Assembly (NCBI GenBank): GCA_031261245.1
Contig: JAISKU010000130.1
Coordinates: 1 to 12,054, forward strand
DNA: 12,054 bases
Origin: Oscillospiraceae bacterium
GTDB taxonomy: Bacteria > Bacillota > Clostridia > Oscillospirales > Oscillospiraceae
Direction of reading: 5' to 3'
Positions 1 to 6,882 of the stretch are shown here, one piece after another. The position numbers and the translations under genes are program-made. Numbering within the stretch: the stretch's first letter is position 1; the number at the start of each line of letters is the position of its first letter. The notes beneath the pieces are model-generated. The model did no database searches. It saw only the letters and a program-made list of their open reading frames with translations, and was not told where the DNA came from.

Positions 1-1145
1 TTGCGGTAATCGCGGGCGCGGCGGTGATTTCGGCGGCGATAGGCTGGACGGTTTTGAGCACGCACATGGCCTACGCCGTATACGTGAACGGCGAGGAGAT
101 CGGCGCGGCCTCAACGCGCCTTGACGCCGAGAGGATAGTTAAGGCGGCCGAGGGGCAGCTCTCGGAGATATTGGGGTACGACTACCCGCTTGACGGCGAG
201 GTGTCCGTGGCGGCGTCCGTCGGAGCCGTGACCGGGGCCGACGAGGAGCTTGAAAACGCGATTATCGGCGGCGTGCAGGGAGTTTCGCGGCTTTTTGCGA
301 TTGAGCTCGGCGGGGCGGTTATCGGGGCGTCAGAGGACGAGACGGAGCTTCGCGGGATAGTTGACGCGCTACTCGCGTCGTATGTGACGGAGGATACGGT
401 CTCGGCGGAATTTCTCGACGACGTGACCGTCGTGAACAGGTTCGTGGGCGAGTTCGTGTCGCGCGACGCGGAGGTGACGGCGGCGCTTTTGCGCGACGTG
501 GCGACGGTGGTGCGGGTTGAGGAGATTTCAAGCTCCGGGGAGCTGGCGTTTGAGACGGTGACGGTTCCGGATGCGGATATGTACGAGGGCGAGACGCGCA
601 CGGCGCAGGCCGGGGTGAGCGGCGAAAAGCGCGTGACAGAGCGCGTGGAGTACCGCAACGACGTCGAGTTTTTGCGCGAGGTGACGGACAGCGCGGTGGT
701 GGTTGAGCCGGTTGCGGAGATCATCGCCGTCGGCACGGCGGAGCGGCCGCTGACCGCCTCTTACGGGACATATATCTGGCCGACGACAGGGGTAATCACC
801 TCGAAATTCGGCTATCGCTCCGTCGCGGTGGGCTCCGACAACCACAAGGGGATAGATATCGCCGCGGCTCTCGGGCAGAGCATATACGCGGCGGACGGCG
901 GCGTGGTGCTCGCGGCGGACAGCTCCATGAGCGGGTACGGGCTGCTCGTGCAGATACTGCACGACAACGGGGACGTGACGTATTACGGGCACAACAGCGA
1001 GCTGCTTGTGAGCGCCGGGGAGCGCGTGTATCAGGGGCAGGAGATCGCGAAAATGGGCGCGACGGGCGTCGCGAGCGGCGTGCACTGCCACTTTGAGATA
1101 CGCGTCGGCGGGGAGCCTGTGGATCCGCTGGCGTATCTGCCGTGA
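1..1145 (+). CDS. G5 domain / M23 family murein endopeptidase, 5' end cut by the window
   Basis: This is a cell-wall hydrolase predicted to cut peptidoglycan cross-bridges outside the membrane. The reading frame is open to the left edge (first whole codon at base 3). The residues encoded there, before and after the GTG at 24, form a hydrophobic segment, so the GTG is probably internal and the true start lies upstream. Numbering from that GTG, residues 1-20 finish a membrane anchor or signal. Residues about 25-160 are a poorly conserved extracytoplasmic region. About 165-238 is a G5 domain, with the typical run FETV...YEGETR...GVSGEKRV...EPVAEIIAVGT. About 250-373 is a LytM/M23 domain. The zinc-site residues are intact: H274 and D278 in HKGID, and H354 and H356 in HCHFE. 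The protein ends soon after the domain with the usual VDPLAYLP. A strong terminator follows. Known members are zinc endopeptidases; the exact bond cut cannot be read from sequence. Confidence 0.9.
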   Translation, partial: AVIAGAAVISAAIGWTVLSTHMAYAVYVNGEEIGAASTRLDAERIVKAAEGQLSEILGYDYPLDGEVSVAASVGAVTGADEELENAIIGGVQGVSRLFAIELGGAVIGASEDETELRGIVDALLASYVTEDTVSAEFLDDVTVVNRFVGEFVSRDAEVTAALLRDVATVVRVEEISSSGELAFETVTVPDADMYEGETRTAQAGVSGEKRVTERVEYRNDVEFLREVTDSAVVVEPVAEIIAVGTAERPLTASYGTYIWPTTGVITSKFGYRSVAVGSDNHKGIDIAAALGQSIYAADGGVVLAADSSMSGYGLLVQILHDNGDVTYYGHNSELLVSAGERVYQGQEIAKMGATGVASGVHCHFEIRVGGEPVDPLAYLP

Positions 1146-1168
1146 GGGCGCGAGGACATGTAAACAGC

Positions 1169-1197
1169 AAGGCGGCGGGCGCAAAGCCCGCCGCTTT
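1169..1197 (+). terminator. Rho-independent terminator after the M23 peptidase gene
   Basis: A 9-base-pair perfect GC stem (1172-1180 with 1186-1194) closes a GCAAA loop. It is extended outward by a G-T pair and two A-T pairs, and a T-rich stretch (TTTCAATTTATTT) follows. It sits 24 bases after the peptidase stop and separates that gene from the metal transporter unit. Confidence 0.88.
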
Positions 1198-1217
1198 CAA
1201 TTTATTTGTCAAAGTGC

Positions 1218-1246
1218 TTGCAAATATACCGCCGTTTAGGTATAAT
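1218..1246 (+). promoter_or_regulatory. Sigma-A type promoter for the metal ABC transporter unit
   Basis: The sequence has TTGCAA (1218-1223), a 17-base spacer, then a consensus TATAAT (1241-1246). Transcription would begin near 1253 and leave a leader of about 25 bases before the ATG at 1279. An imperfect inverted repeat, TAAT-N8-ATTA at 1243-1258, overlaps the -10 box and could be an operator for a metal-responsive repressor such as Zur or MntR. It does not clearly match a consensus that I know. Confidence 0.72.
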
Positions 1247-1278
1247 GCAGACATATTACACAAAATTGGGGATTTTTG

Positions 1279-1944
1279 ATGATAACAGCGCAGGGACTTT
1301 ACTTTTCGTACACGAATTCTCCGCCATACGCGCTGGCGGGGATAGAGCTGTCGATAAACGCGGGGGAGTACATCTCCGTCGTCGGGGACAACGGTAGCGG
1401 AAAATCGACGCTGATGCGTCTGATTCTCGGGCTGCTGCGCCCGACGCGCGGCACGGTTGAGACGCGGGCGGAGAGAATCGGATATGTGCCGCAGAGGAGC
1501 GACTACGCGAGGCGGGATTTTCCGCTGACGGTGGGGGAGATGCTGCGCTCCTACGCGCGGATAATCAAGGCGGACGCAAAGGCGGAGACGGCGGGGGTGC
1601 TCGCGCTGACGGGTATGCAGGGGCACGAGCGGAGCCTCGTGGGCGATCTGTCGGGCGGGGAGAGCCAGAGGACGCGCCTCGCGCGGGCGCTTATCGGCTC
1701 GCCGGAGCTGCTGATATTCGATGAGCCGTCAACGGGGATTGACAGGGGCAGCCAGGAGGAGATTTACGGGTTGCTGAGGCGGCTGAACCGCGAGCGCGGG
1801 ATCACGATAGTGTCCGTCGAGCACAACCTCACGGCCGCGATGGCGAATTCGACGCTGATTTACCACCTGCACGGCGGGCACGGGCACAGCTGTACGCCGG
1901 AGCAGTACGCGGAGGAGTTTTTGAAACCGGGGTTGAAGTCGTAA
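1279..1944 (+). CDS. znuC: Zinc/manganese-type ABC transporter ATP-binding protein (ZnuC-like)
   Basis: This cytoplasmic ATPase powers a metal ABC importer with the permease encoded 2 bases downstream. The 221-residue protein has the full cassette: Walker A GDNGSGKST at 36-44, a Q-loop in IGYVPQ near residue 72, signature LSGGE at 124-128, Walker B LLIFDEP at 144-150, and H182 of the switch in SVEHN. Length and motif order fit the ZnuC/AdcC/MtsB family. I chose the ATG at 1279 because a GGGG Shine-Dalgarno at 1268-1271 lies 7 bases upstream; a TTG codon directly before it is the alternative. After H182 the tail carries a histidine/cysteine cluster (H196, H198, H201, H203, C205) that may bind metal. 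Zinc is the likelier substrate, inferred from family resemblance only; manganese or iron are possible. The symbol is by homology. Confidence 0.85.
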   Translation: MITAQGLYFSYTNSPPYALAGIELSINAGEYISVVGDNGSGKSTLMRLILGLLRPTRGTVETRAERIGYVPQRSDYARRDFPLTVGEMLRSYARIIKADAKAETAGVLALTGMQGHERSLVGDLSGGESQRTRLARALIGSPELLIFDEPSTGIDRGSQEEIYGLLRRLNRERGITIVSVEHNLTAAMANSTLIYHLHGGHGHSCTPEQYAEEFLKPGLKS

Positions 1945-1946
1945 CG

Positions 1947-2756
1947 ATGTTCAGATTTGAATTTATGCAGAACGCGCTCGCCGTGTCGCTGATAATCGCG
2001 GTGCTGTGCCCGTGTATCGGGGTGTTTCTCGTGCTGCGGCGGTACGCGATGATAGGGGACACGCTGTCGCACGCGTCGCTCGCGGGGATCGCGATAAGTC
2101 TGTCGGTCGGCGGGACGCCGCTCGTCGGGGCGTTTTTGTTCACAGCGGCGTGCGGGGCGCTTATTGAGTACCTGCGCGCGCACATCAAGAACGCGGATCT
2201 CGTGCTCTCCGTCGTGCTCGCGCTCTGCGTGGGCGCGGCCGTGACGATTATGAGCACGGGGCGGCTCGGGGTCAGTGTCGAGGGGTTCATGTTCGGCAGT
2301 ATACTCACCGTGACGCGAGGGGACACGCTGCTCGCCCTCGGGCTGTGCGTCGCGTCCGTCGTGACGCTGATTGCGCTGTACGACAGGCTGCTGTTCATCG
2401 CATACGATGAGGAGGCGGCGCAGATAGCGGGCGTGAGGGTGCGGCTTTTCAATTACGTGTTCTCGATTCTCACGGCGGCGGCGGTGTCGGTGGCGATCAG
2501 GATCGTCGGAGTGCTCGTACTCAGCTCGATGATTGCGTTGCCGGTTGCGGCGGCGTTGCAGCTCGGGCGGGGGTTCAAGGCGACGCTCGCGTTCTCGGTG
2601 ATTTTCAGCGTGATAGATATTATGGCGGGGCTGTTCCTGTCGTATTATTTGAATGTGGCGCCGGGCGGCTTCACGGCGCTCGTATCGGTCGCGGTGCTGT
2701 TTATTGTAATAATAGGAAAAAATATTGTAAAAGCGGTAAAGAGGGGAAAGCAATGA
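1947..2756 (+). CDS. znuB: Metal ABC transporter permease (ZnuB-like, ABC-3 family)
   Basis: This is the membrane channel subunit of the divalent metal importer, expected to act as a homodimer with two copies of the ATPase encoded just upstream. The 269 residues contain about seven or eight hydrophobic segments spread along the chain. Family hallmarks are visible: LRRYAMIGDTLSHASLAGIA near residues 30-50, YDEEAAQIAGV in a cytoplasmic loop near 153-163, and a following conserved loop with SSMIALPVAAALQL near 195-208. Length matches ZnuB/MntB/AdcB. It begins 2 bases after the ATPase stop, and its stop overlaps the next start as ATGA, so the three genes should be co-translated. No gene for the extracytoplasmic binding protein (ZnuA) lies in this unit or elsewhere in the window; it would have to be supplied from another locus. 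Confidence 0.87.
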   Translation: MFRFEFMQNALAVSLIIAVLCPCIGVFLVLRRYAMIGDTLSHASLAGIAISLSVGGTPLVGAFLFTAACGALIEYLRAHIKNADLVLSVVLALCVGAAVTIMSTGRLGVSVEGFMFGSILTVTRGDTLLALGLCVASVVTLIALYDRLLFIAYDEEAAQIAGVRVRLFNYVFSILTAAAVSVAIRIVGVLVLSSMIALPVAAALQLGRGFKATLAFSVIFSVIDIMAGLFLSYYLNVAPGGFTALVSVAVLFIVIIGKNIVKAVKRGKQ

Positions 2757-3547
2757 TCACATCCGGACAGCAGCTATTTATCAACAGCGCGATTCCTGCG
2801 CTAAAGCGCGACGCGCGCATTGCCGGAGTCGCCATCGGGGGCTCGTACATCAGGCGCGAGACGATGGACGAGTTTTCCGGGATTGACTTCATCATCGCGG
2901 TGAACGAGGAGAGCTGGGAGGAGGTGCTGCGCGACCGCGTGGAGATCGCCATGACGCTCGGCACGCTTCTCGCGAGCTTCACGGGAGAGCATATCCAGAA
3001 GCCGGATCAGCTTATATGCCTGTACGACGATCCGCTGACGCACGTCGATCTCGACTTTGTGCGGGTGGGCGAGGTCGGGGCGCGTTTTGAGGAGCCCGTG
3101 GTCATGTTCCAGCGGGAGTCCCTGCTGTACGATGAGTTCTCAAAGCGGCCGCCGATGGTTCCCGTGCCGGATTTGCAGTGGTTTGAGGACAGATTTTGGA
3201 TTTGGGTGCACTTCATCGCGACGCGTATCGGGCGCGGCGAGCTGTTCGACGCGATTGAGTCGCTGAGTTTTCTGCGGCTGAACGTCCTCGGGCCACTGAT
3301 AAGCATGAAGAACGGCTTTCCGTCGCGCGGCGTGCGGCACATTGAGCGCGACTGCCCGGACGACGCGAGGATGCTGACCGAGACGCTGGCGTCTTACGAC
3401 AAGAAGAGCTGCCTGCGGGCGCTGAAGGGCGCCGCGAACCTGTACATCTCGCTGCGCGGCGTGAACAAGGCGAGCCTGTTTTTGCGCGACAAGGCGGAGA
3501 GCCGCGCGCTTAGGTATTTGAGCCATATTTCGGATATGATTTCGTGA
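2753..3547 (+). CDS. Nucleotidyltransferase-fold protein, AadE/AadK (aminoglycoside 6-adenylyltransferase)-like
   Basis: The 264-residue soluble protein resembles the streptomycin 6-adenylyltransferase type of nucleotidyltransferases. The N-terminal half has GGSYIRRETMDEFSGIDFIIAV (spanning residues 29-50), which lines up with the GS-x(n)-DEFSDxDF motif of AadE/AadK. A possible third carboxylate lies in HVDLDF (D99 or D101). The C-terminal half is helical. One feature is odd: the first aspartate of the catalytic D-x-D pair is glycine here (G43), leaving only D45, so activity is uncertain. The start overlaps the permease stop (ATGA) and is preceded by a strong GAGGGGAAAG site, giving translational coupling to a metal transporter with no obvious link to antibiotics. 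A bidirectional terminator follows at once. It could be a resistance-type enzyme, a modifier of an unknown substrate, or a pseudoenzyme; I do not assign a substrate. Confidence 0.68.
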   Translation: MITSGQQLFINSAIPALKRDARIAGVAIGGSYIRRETMDEFSGIDFIIAVNEESWEEVLRDRVEIAMTLGTLLASFTGEHIQKPDQLICLYDDPLTHVDLDFVRVGEVGARFEEPVVMFQRESLLYDEFSKRPPMVPVPDLQWFEDRFWIWVHFIATRIGRGELFDAIESLSFLRLNVLGPLISMKNGFPSRGVRHIERDCPDDARMLTETLASYDKKSCLRALKGAANLYISLRGVNKASLFLRDKAESRALRYLSHISDMIS

Positions 3548-3551
3548 AAAA

Positions 3552-3578
3552 GGGGGGCGAAAGCCTCCCGGTCTTTTT
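3552..3578. terminator. Bidirectional intrinsic terminator between convergent units
   Basis: A 7-base-pair stem (3552-3558 with 3563-3569, one G-T pair) closes a GAAA tetraloop. On the plus strand a run of five T follows at 3574-3578. On the minus strand the five A at 3547-3551 become a T run directly after the stem. The nucleotidyltransferase gene ends at 3547 and feoB ends at 3582, so the hairpin can serve both. Confidence 0.8.
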
Positions 3579-3581
3579 ACC

Positions 3582-5411
3582 TCAGAAAAGCGTCGAAATG
3601 AGCTTCACGGCGGCGCACATCGCCATGCCGAGGAGCGTGGGGAGGGCGATTGCGGCGAGCGTCCACTTCGCGCTGCCGGTCTCGCGGCGTATCGTGAGGC
3701 ACGTGGTCGAGCACGGCCAGTGCGCGAGGGTGAAGAGCGCGACGCAGACCGCGGTTGTGAGGCTCCAGCCGTTCGCGAGGAGCAGCGCGCGCAGCTCCGG
3801 GAGGCCTGGCGACGCCGCGAGCGAGGCGCTGCCGAGGTAGCCCATGACGAGAAGCGGAACGACGATCTCGTTTGCCGGGAAGCCGAGTATGAACGCGAAC
3901 AGTATCACCCCGTCGAGCCCGAGAGCGCGCGCGAACGGGTCGAGGAAGCCCGCGGCGAGACGAAGTATCGGCTCGCCGCCGATTTGTACGTTCGCGGTTA
4001 TCCATATCAGCAGTCCTGCGGGCGCGGCGACGGCCGCCGCGCGACCGAGTACGAAGAGCGTGCGGTCGAGCAGGGAGCGCGTGATTACCTGACTGAATTT
4101 CGGCACGCGGTACGGCGGGAGCTCGAGCGCGAACGAGGACGATTCGCCGCGCAACGCGGTTGCGGAGAGTACGCGGGAGGCGAGGAGCGTGAGCGCGACG
4201 CCGAGCGTTATGACGAGCGCGAGAATCCCGGCGCGAACGAGCGAGCCGCCTGCGCCCGAGGACGCGAAGAACATCGAGATTACGGCGACGAGCGCCGGGA
4301 AGCGGCCGTTGCACGGGACAAGGCTGTTCGTGAGGATTGCGACGAGGCGCTCTCTCGGGGAGTCGATTATGCGGCAGCCCGTGACGCCCGCCGCGTTGCA
4401 GCCGAGCCCCATGCACATGGTGAGCGCCTGTTTGCCGCAGGAGTGCGCTCTCTCAAAGCCGCCGTCGAGGTTGAACGCGATTCGCGGCAGGACGCCGAAG
4501 TCCTCTAAGAGCGTGAAAATCGGGAAGAAGATCGCCATCGGCGGCAGCATCACGGACACGACCCACGACAGCGCGCGGTACACGCCGTCAAGGAGCGCTC
4601 CGCGCAACCACGCGGGTGCGGGGGCGAGAAGGCGCAAAAGCGCGCGGTCGCCGAGCGCGAAGAGCGACGCGAGCCACCGCGAGGGGTAGTTTGCGCCCGC
4701 GATGGATATCCAGAGCGTGAGGGCGAGCAGTGCGAGCATGAAGAGCTTGCCGCACGAGCCCATGAAGAGGCGGTCGAGCCTGTCGCCGCGGGTTGCGGAG
4801 CGCTCCGGCGCTTTGACGCACGCGGCGGCGAGGGCCTCGGCGCGGCGGACGAGCTCGCGGGTGTGCTCGTCGTCGTCGTCGGCGGGGGATTGCGGGGTGC
4901 GGGGAGCGCGGGGAGCGCGCGAGATTTCGTCCGTGCGCTCCATGAGAGTGCGCAGACCCTCTCCCCGGCGCGCGGACACTGGGACGACGGGGACGCCGAG
5001 CAGGGCCTCGAGCTTGGCGAAGTCGATCTCGACGCCGTTCGCGCGCGCCTCGTCCATCATGTTCAGGCAGACGACGACGTTCGCGGTGAGCTCGAGGGTT
5101 TGCAGGACGAGGCGGAGCCCGCGCTCAAGGCTCGGGGCGGCGAGGACGCAGATTATGGCGTCGGGCTCGCCTCCGAATATGTAGTCGCGCGTGAATTCCT
5201 CGTCGGGGGAGCGCGCGTCGAGAGAATATGTGCCGGGCAGATCCACGATTTTGTGGCGAGCGCCGCCGACGCGGCAGTAGCCCGAGGCGGGGGAGACGGT
5301 CTTGCCGGCCCAGTTGCCCGTGTGCTGGCGCAGACCGGTGAGGGCGTTGAAAACTGTGCTCTTTCCGACGTTGGGGTTGCCGACGAGGGCGATTACGCGT
5401 GTCACCGGCAT
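3582..5411 (-). CDS. feoB: Ferrous iron transport protein B, GTPase-coupled permease
   Basis: FeoB moves ferrous iron across the cytoplasmic membrane using an N-terminal G-protein domain. The 609-residue chain shows G1 GNPNVGKST (11-19), a G2 threonine in NWAGKTV (T38), G3 DLPG (57-60), G4 NMMD (117-120) and G5 PVSA (144-147). A Pro/Ala/Arg linker and an Asp run (about 165-181) follow. Then comes a short helical stretch and the membrane part from about residue 213. The Gate-type motifs are divergent: GLGCNAAG around C338, VPCNGRFP around C367 instead of the commoner CSARLP, and HWPCSTTC around C567, followed by IRRETGS. The protein is shorter than the 700-770 residues of many FeoBs, mostly through the small helical (GDI-like) region. 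The ATG overlaps feoA by 10 bases with GGGGGTG upstream. A shared terminator lies just past the stop. Iron is the family substrate; manganese is a possible alternative. Confidence 0.92.
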   Translation of the reverse strand: MPVTRVIALVGNPNVGKSTVFNALTGLRQHTGNWAGKTVSPASGYCRVGGARHKIVDLPGTYSLDARSPDEEFTRDYIFGGEPDAIICVLAAPSLERGLRLVLQTLELTANVVVCLNMMDEARANGVEIDFAKLEALLGVPVVPVSARRGEGLRTLMERTDEISRAPRAPRTPQSPADDDDEHTRELVRRAEALAAACVKAPERSATRGDRLDRLFMGSCGKLFMLALLALTLWISIAGANYPSRWLASLFALGDRALLRLLAPAPAWLRGALLDGVYRALSWVVSVMLPPMAIFFPIFTLLEDFGVLPRIAFNLDGGFERAHSCGKQALTMCMGLGCNAAGVTGCRIIDSPRERLVAILTNSLVPCNGRFPALVAVISMFFASSGAGGSLVRAGILALVITLGVALTLLASRVLSATALRGESSSFALELPPYRVPKFSQVITRSLLDRTLFVLGRAAAVAAPAGLLIWITANVQIGGEPILRLAAGFLDPFARALGLDGVILFAFILGFPANEIVVPLLVMGYLGSASLAASPGLPELRALLLANGWSLTTAVCVALFTLAHWPCSTTCLTIRRETGSAKWTLAAIALPTLLGMAMCAAVKLISTLF

Positions 5412-5620
5412 ATGCTGACACCCCCGGCGTCGCGCCGGCGCAGCGCGATGACCGCGCCGCGGACGAGGTACGCGGAAAGGCCGCCGCGGGCGGCGCGGCG
5501 CGTGCAGGTGACGGCGGTGCCGTCGATGAAGCCGAGCTCAAGCAGACGGGCGCGCATGGGGCCTCCCACGTCGGCTATTACGCCCGTCTCGCCGGGGGAG
5601 AGCTGCGCGAGGTTTCGCAT
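5402..5620 (-). CDS. feoA: Ferrous iron transport accessory protein A
   Basis: FeoA is a small cytoplasmic SH3-like protein thought to modulate FeoB. The 72-residue sequence has the family's pattern: L-x-P-G-E-x-G-x-I near residues 7-15, RLLELGFIDGT (24-34), and a C-terminal strand LVRGAVIALRRRDAG. The ATG at 5620 is supported by a strong GGAGGTG site on the minus strand (5632-5626), 5 bases upstream. It is the promoter-proximal gene of feoAB and overlaps the feoB start by 10 bases. Length is typical for a stand-alone FeoA. Confidence 0.88.
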   Translation of the reverse strand: MRNLAQLSPGETGVIADVGGPMRARLLELGFIDGTAVTCTRRAARGGLSAYLVRGAVIALRRRDAGGVSICR

Positions 5621-5668
5621 GTGAACACCTCCGGAAAATGGTTGTCAAGGATATTGTATGCCCTCAAA

Positions 5669-5697
5669 ATTATATTGACATTCCGCCCGATTGTCTG
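5669..5697 (-). promoter_or_regulatory. Probable feoAB promoter, overlapping the divergent pot promoter
   Basis: Reading the minus strand, CAGACA (5697-5692) is followed by 17 bases and a consensus TATAAT (5674-5669). The -35 box matches only the GACA half of the consensus. A second candidate -10, TACAAT, lies at 5658-5653. I see no clear Fur-type palindrome, although iron control is usual for feoAB. Confidence 0.5.
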
Positions 5698-5703
5698 TAT
5701 AGT
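5675..5703 (+). promoter_or_regulatory. Sigma-A type promoter for potABCD
   Basis: A perfect TTGACA (5675-5680), a 17-base spacer and TATAGT (5698-5703) form a near-consensus promoter. The expected start near 5710 leaves a leader of under 30 bases before the potA GTG, which is too short for a riboswitch. It interleaves with the feoAB promoter on the opposite strand. Confidence 0.78.
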
Positions 5704-5736
5704 ATCTCTACTGCAATTATGTTTGGGGGTAGATAG

Positions 5737-6882
5737 GTGTCCAAAGAGTTAATTCGCCTTAGCAACTGTACTATGGCGTTTGACGGTGAGGTTGTTTTGA
5801 ACAACATAGAGCTTTCAATAAATGACAAGGAATTCCTCACACTGCTCGGACCGTCCGGGTGCGGCAAGACGACGACGCTCCGGATTATAGGCGGCTTCCA
5901 GAAGCCGACTGTCGGAGACGTCTTTTTTGACGGTGTGAGGATTAATGACGTTCCGCCTCATAAGCGCTCCGTCAACACGGTGTTTCAGAAGTACGCGCTT
6001 TTCACGCACCTCGACGTGTTTGAGAATATCGCGTTCGGTCTGCAAATGCTGAAGCCCGCGATTTCCAAGGAGGAGATAAGCTCGCGCGTTATGGAGATGC
6101 TCGAGATCGTCTCGCTGAAGGGCTTTGAGCGGCGCGAGGTGAGCTCGCTGTCCGGCGGACAGCAGCAGCGCGTGGCGATTGCGCGCGCGCTCGTGCTGCG
6201 GCCTAAGGTGCTGCTGCTCGACGAGCCGCTCGGCGCGCTCGATCTGAGGCTGCGCAAGGATATGCAAAATGAGCTCAAGCGCATACAGCAGACGATGGAT
6301 ATCACGTTTATCTATGTGACGCACGACCAGGAGGAGGCCTTGGCGATGAGCGACACCGTCGTCGTGATGGACGGCGGCGTGATACAGCAGATCGGCACGC
6401 CGGAGGACATCTACAACGAGCCTAAGAACGCGTTCGTCGCGGACTTCATCGGCGAGTCGAACATAGTGGACGGGATTATGAAGCGCGACGGCGTGGTTGA
6501 GATTTTCGGGCGCAGCTTCAAGTGCCTCGACGGCGGATTCGCGCCGGACGAGCCGGTGGACGTCGTGATACGCCCCGAGGACGTGGACATCGTAGAGGTC
6601 GGGGAGGGTATGCTGACGGGGACGGTCACGAATATCACGTTCAAGGGGATGCAGTACGACATCATCGTGGACTTCAGGGGCTTCAAATGGCTTATCCAGA
6701 CGACGGATCTGTCGCCCGTGGGCGCGAGGATAGGGATAAAAATCGACCCCGACGGGATACATATTATGAAAAAGAGCCACTACTCCGGAATGTTCGGGGA
6801 TTACAGCAGCTATTCCGCCGAGTATGACGACATCGGCGACGCGAGCATCGAGGCCGAGGAAGAGCCGGAGGACGACCTGTGA
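5737..6882 (+). CDS. potA: Spermidine/putrescine ABC transporter ATP-binding protein
   Basis: This is the ATPase that powers polyamine import with the PotB-PotC permease pair encoded downstream. The 381 residues carry Walker A GPSGCGKTT (38-46), signature LSGGQQQR (138-145), Walker B LLLDEP (159-164), D-loop GALDLRLR, and H196 of the switch in YVTHDQ. The typical VFQKYALFTHLDVFENIAFG region between Walker A and signature is present. Residues about 240-355 form the TOBE-type regulatory domain common to PotA, MalK and similar cassettes. A Tyr/Ser- and acid-rich tail (about 358-381) is unusual. Translation starts at GTG 5737, with a GGGGGT site 6 bases before it; no better ATG precedes the Walker A region. 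Its stop overlaps the potB start (GTGA). Closely related cassettes import iron or other cations, but the PotBCD context supports polyamine. Confidence 0.93.
   Translation: MSKELIRLSNCTMAFDGEVVLNNIELSINDKEFLTLLGPSGCGKTTTLRIIGGFQKPTVGDVFFDGVRINDVPPHKRSVNTVFQKYALFTHLDVFENIAFGLQMLKPAISKEEISSRVMEMLEIVSLKGFERREVSSLSGGQQQRVAIARALVLRPKVLLLDEPLGALDLRLRKDMQNELKRIQQTMDITFIYVTHDQEEALAMSDTVVVMDGGVIQQIGTPEDIYNEPKNAFVADFIGESNIVDGIMKRDGVVEIFGRSFKCLDGGFAPDEPVDVVIRPEDVDIVEVGEGMLTGTVTNITFKGMQYDIIVDFRGFKWLIQTTDLSPVGARIGIKIDPDGIHIMKKSHYSGMFGDYSSYSAEYDDIGDASIEAEEEPEDDL

Noticed and set aside
1860..2753. A 297-codon minus-strand frame opposite the metal permease
   Set aside because: The composition is Arg/His/Glu-rich with no motifs, mirroring the codons of a well supported membrane protein on the plus strand.
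3720..5624. Plus-strand frames of 160-262 codons opposite feoB and feoA
   Set aside because: Low-complexity Arg/Glu/Ala or Ser/Arg translations; the minus strand encodes unmistakable FeoB and FeoA.
5641..5700. Fur box controlling feoAB
   Set aside because: No stretch resembling the GATAAT-type palindrome could be found on either strand, so iron control cannot be supported from sequence alone.
5704..5736. Possible riboswitch or leader peptide before potA
   Set aside because: The predicted leader is under 30 bases, too short for a known riboswitch, and contains no small frame with a ribosome site.
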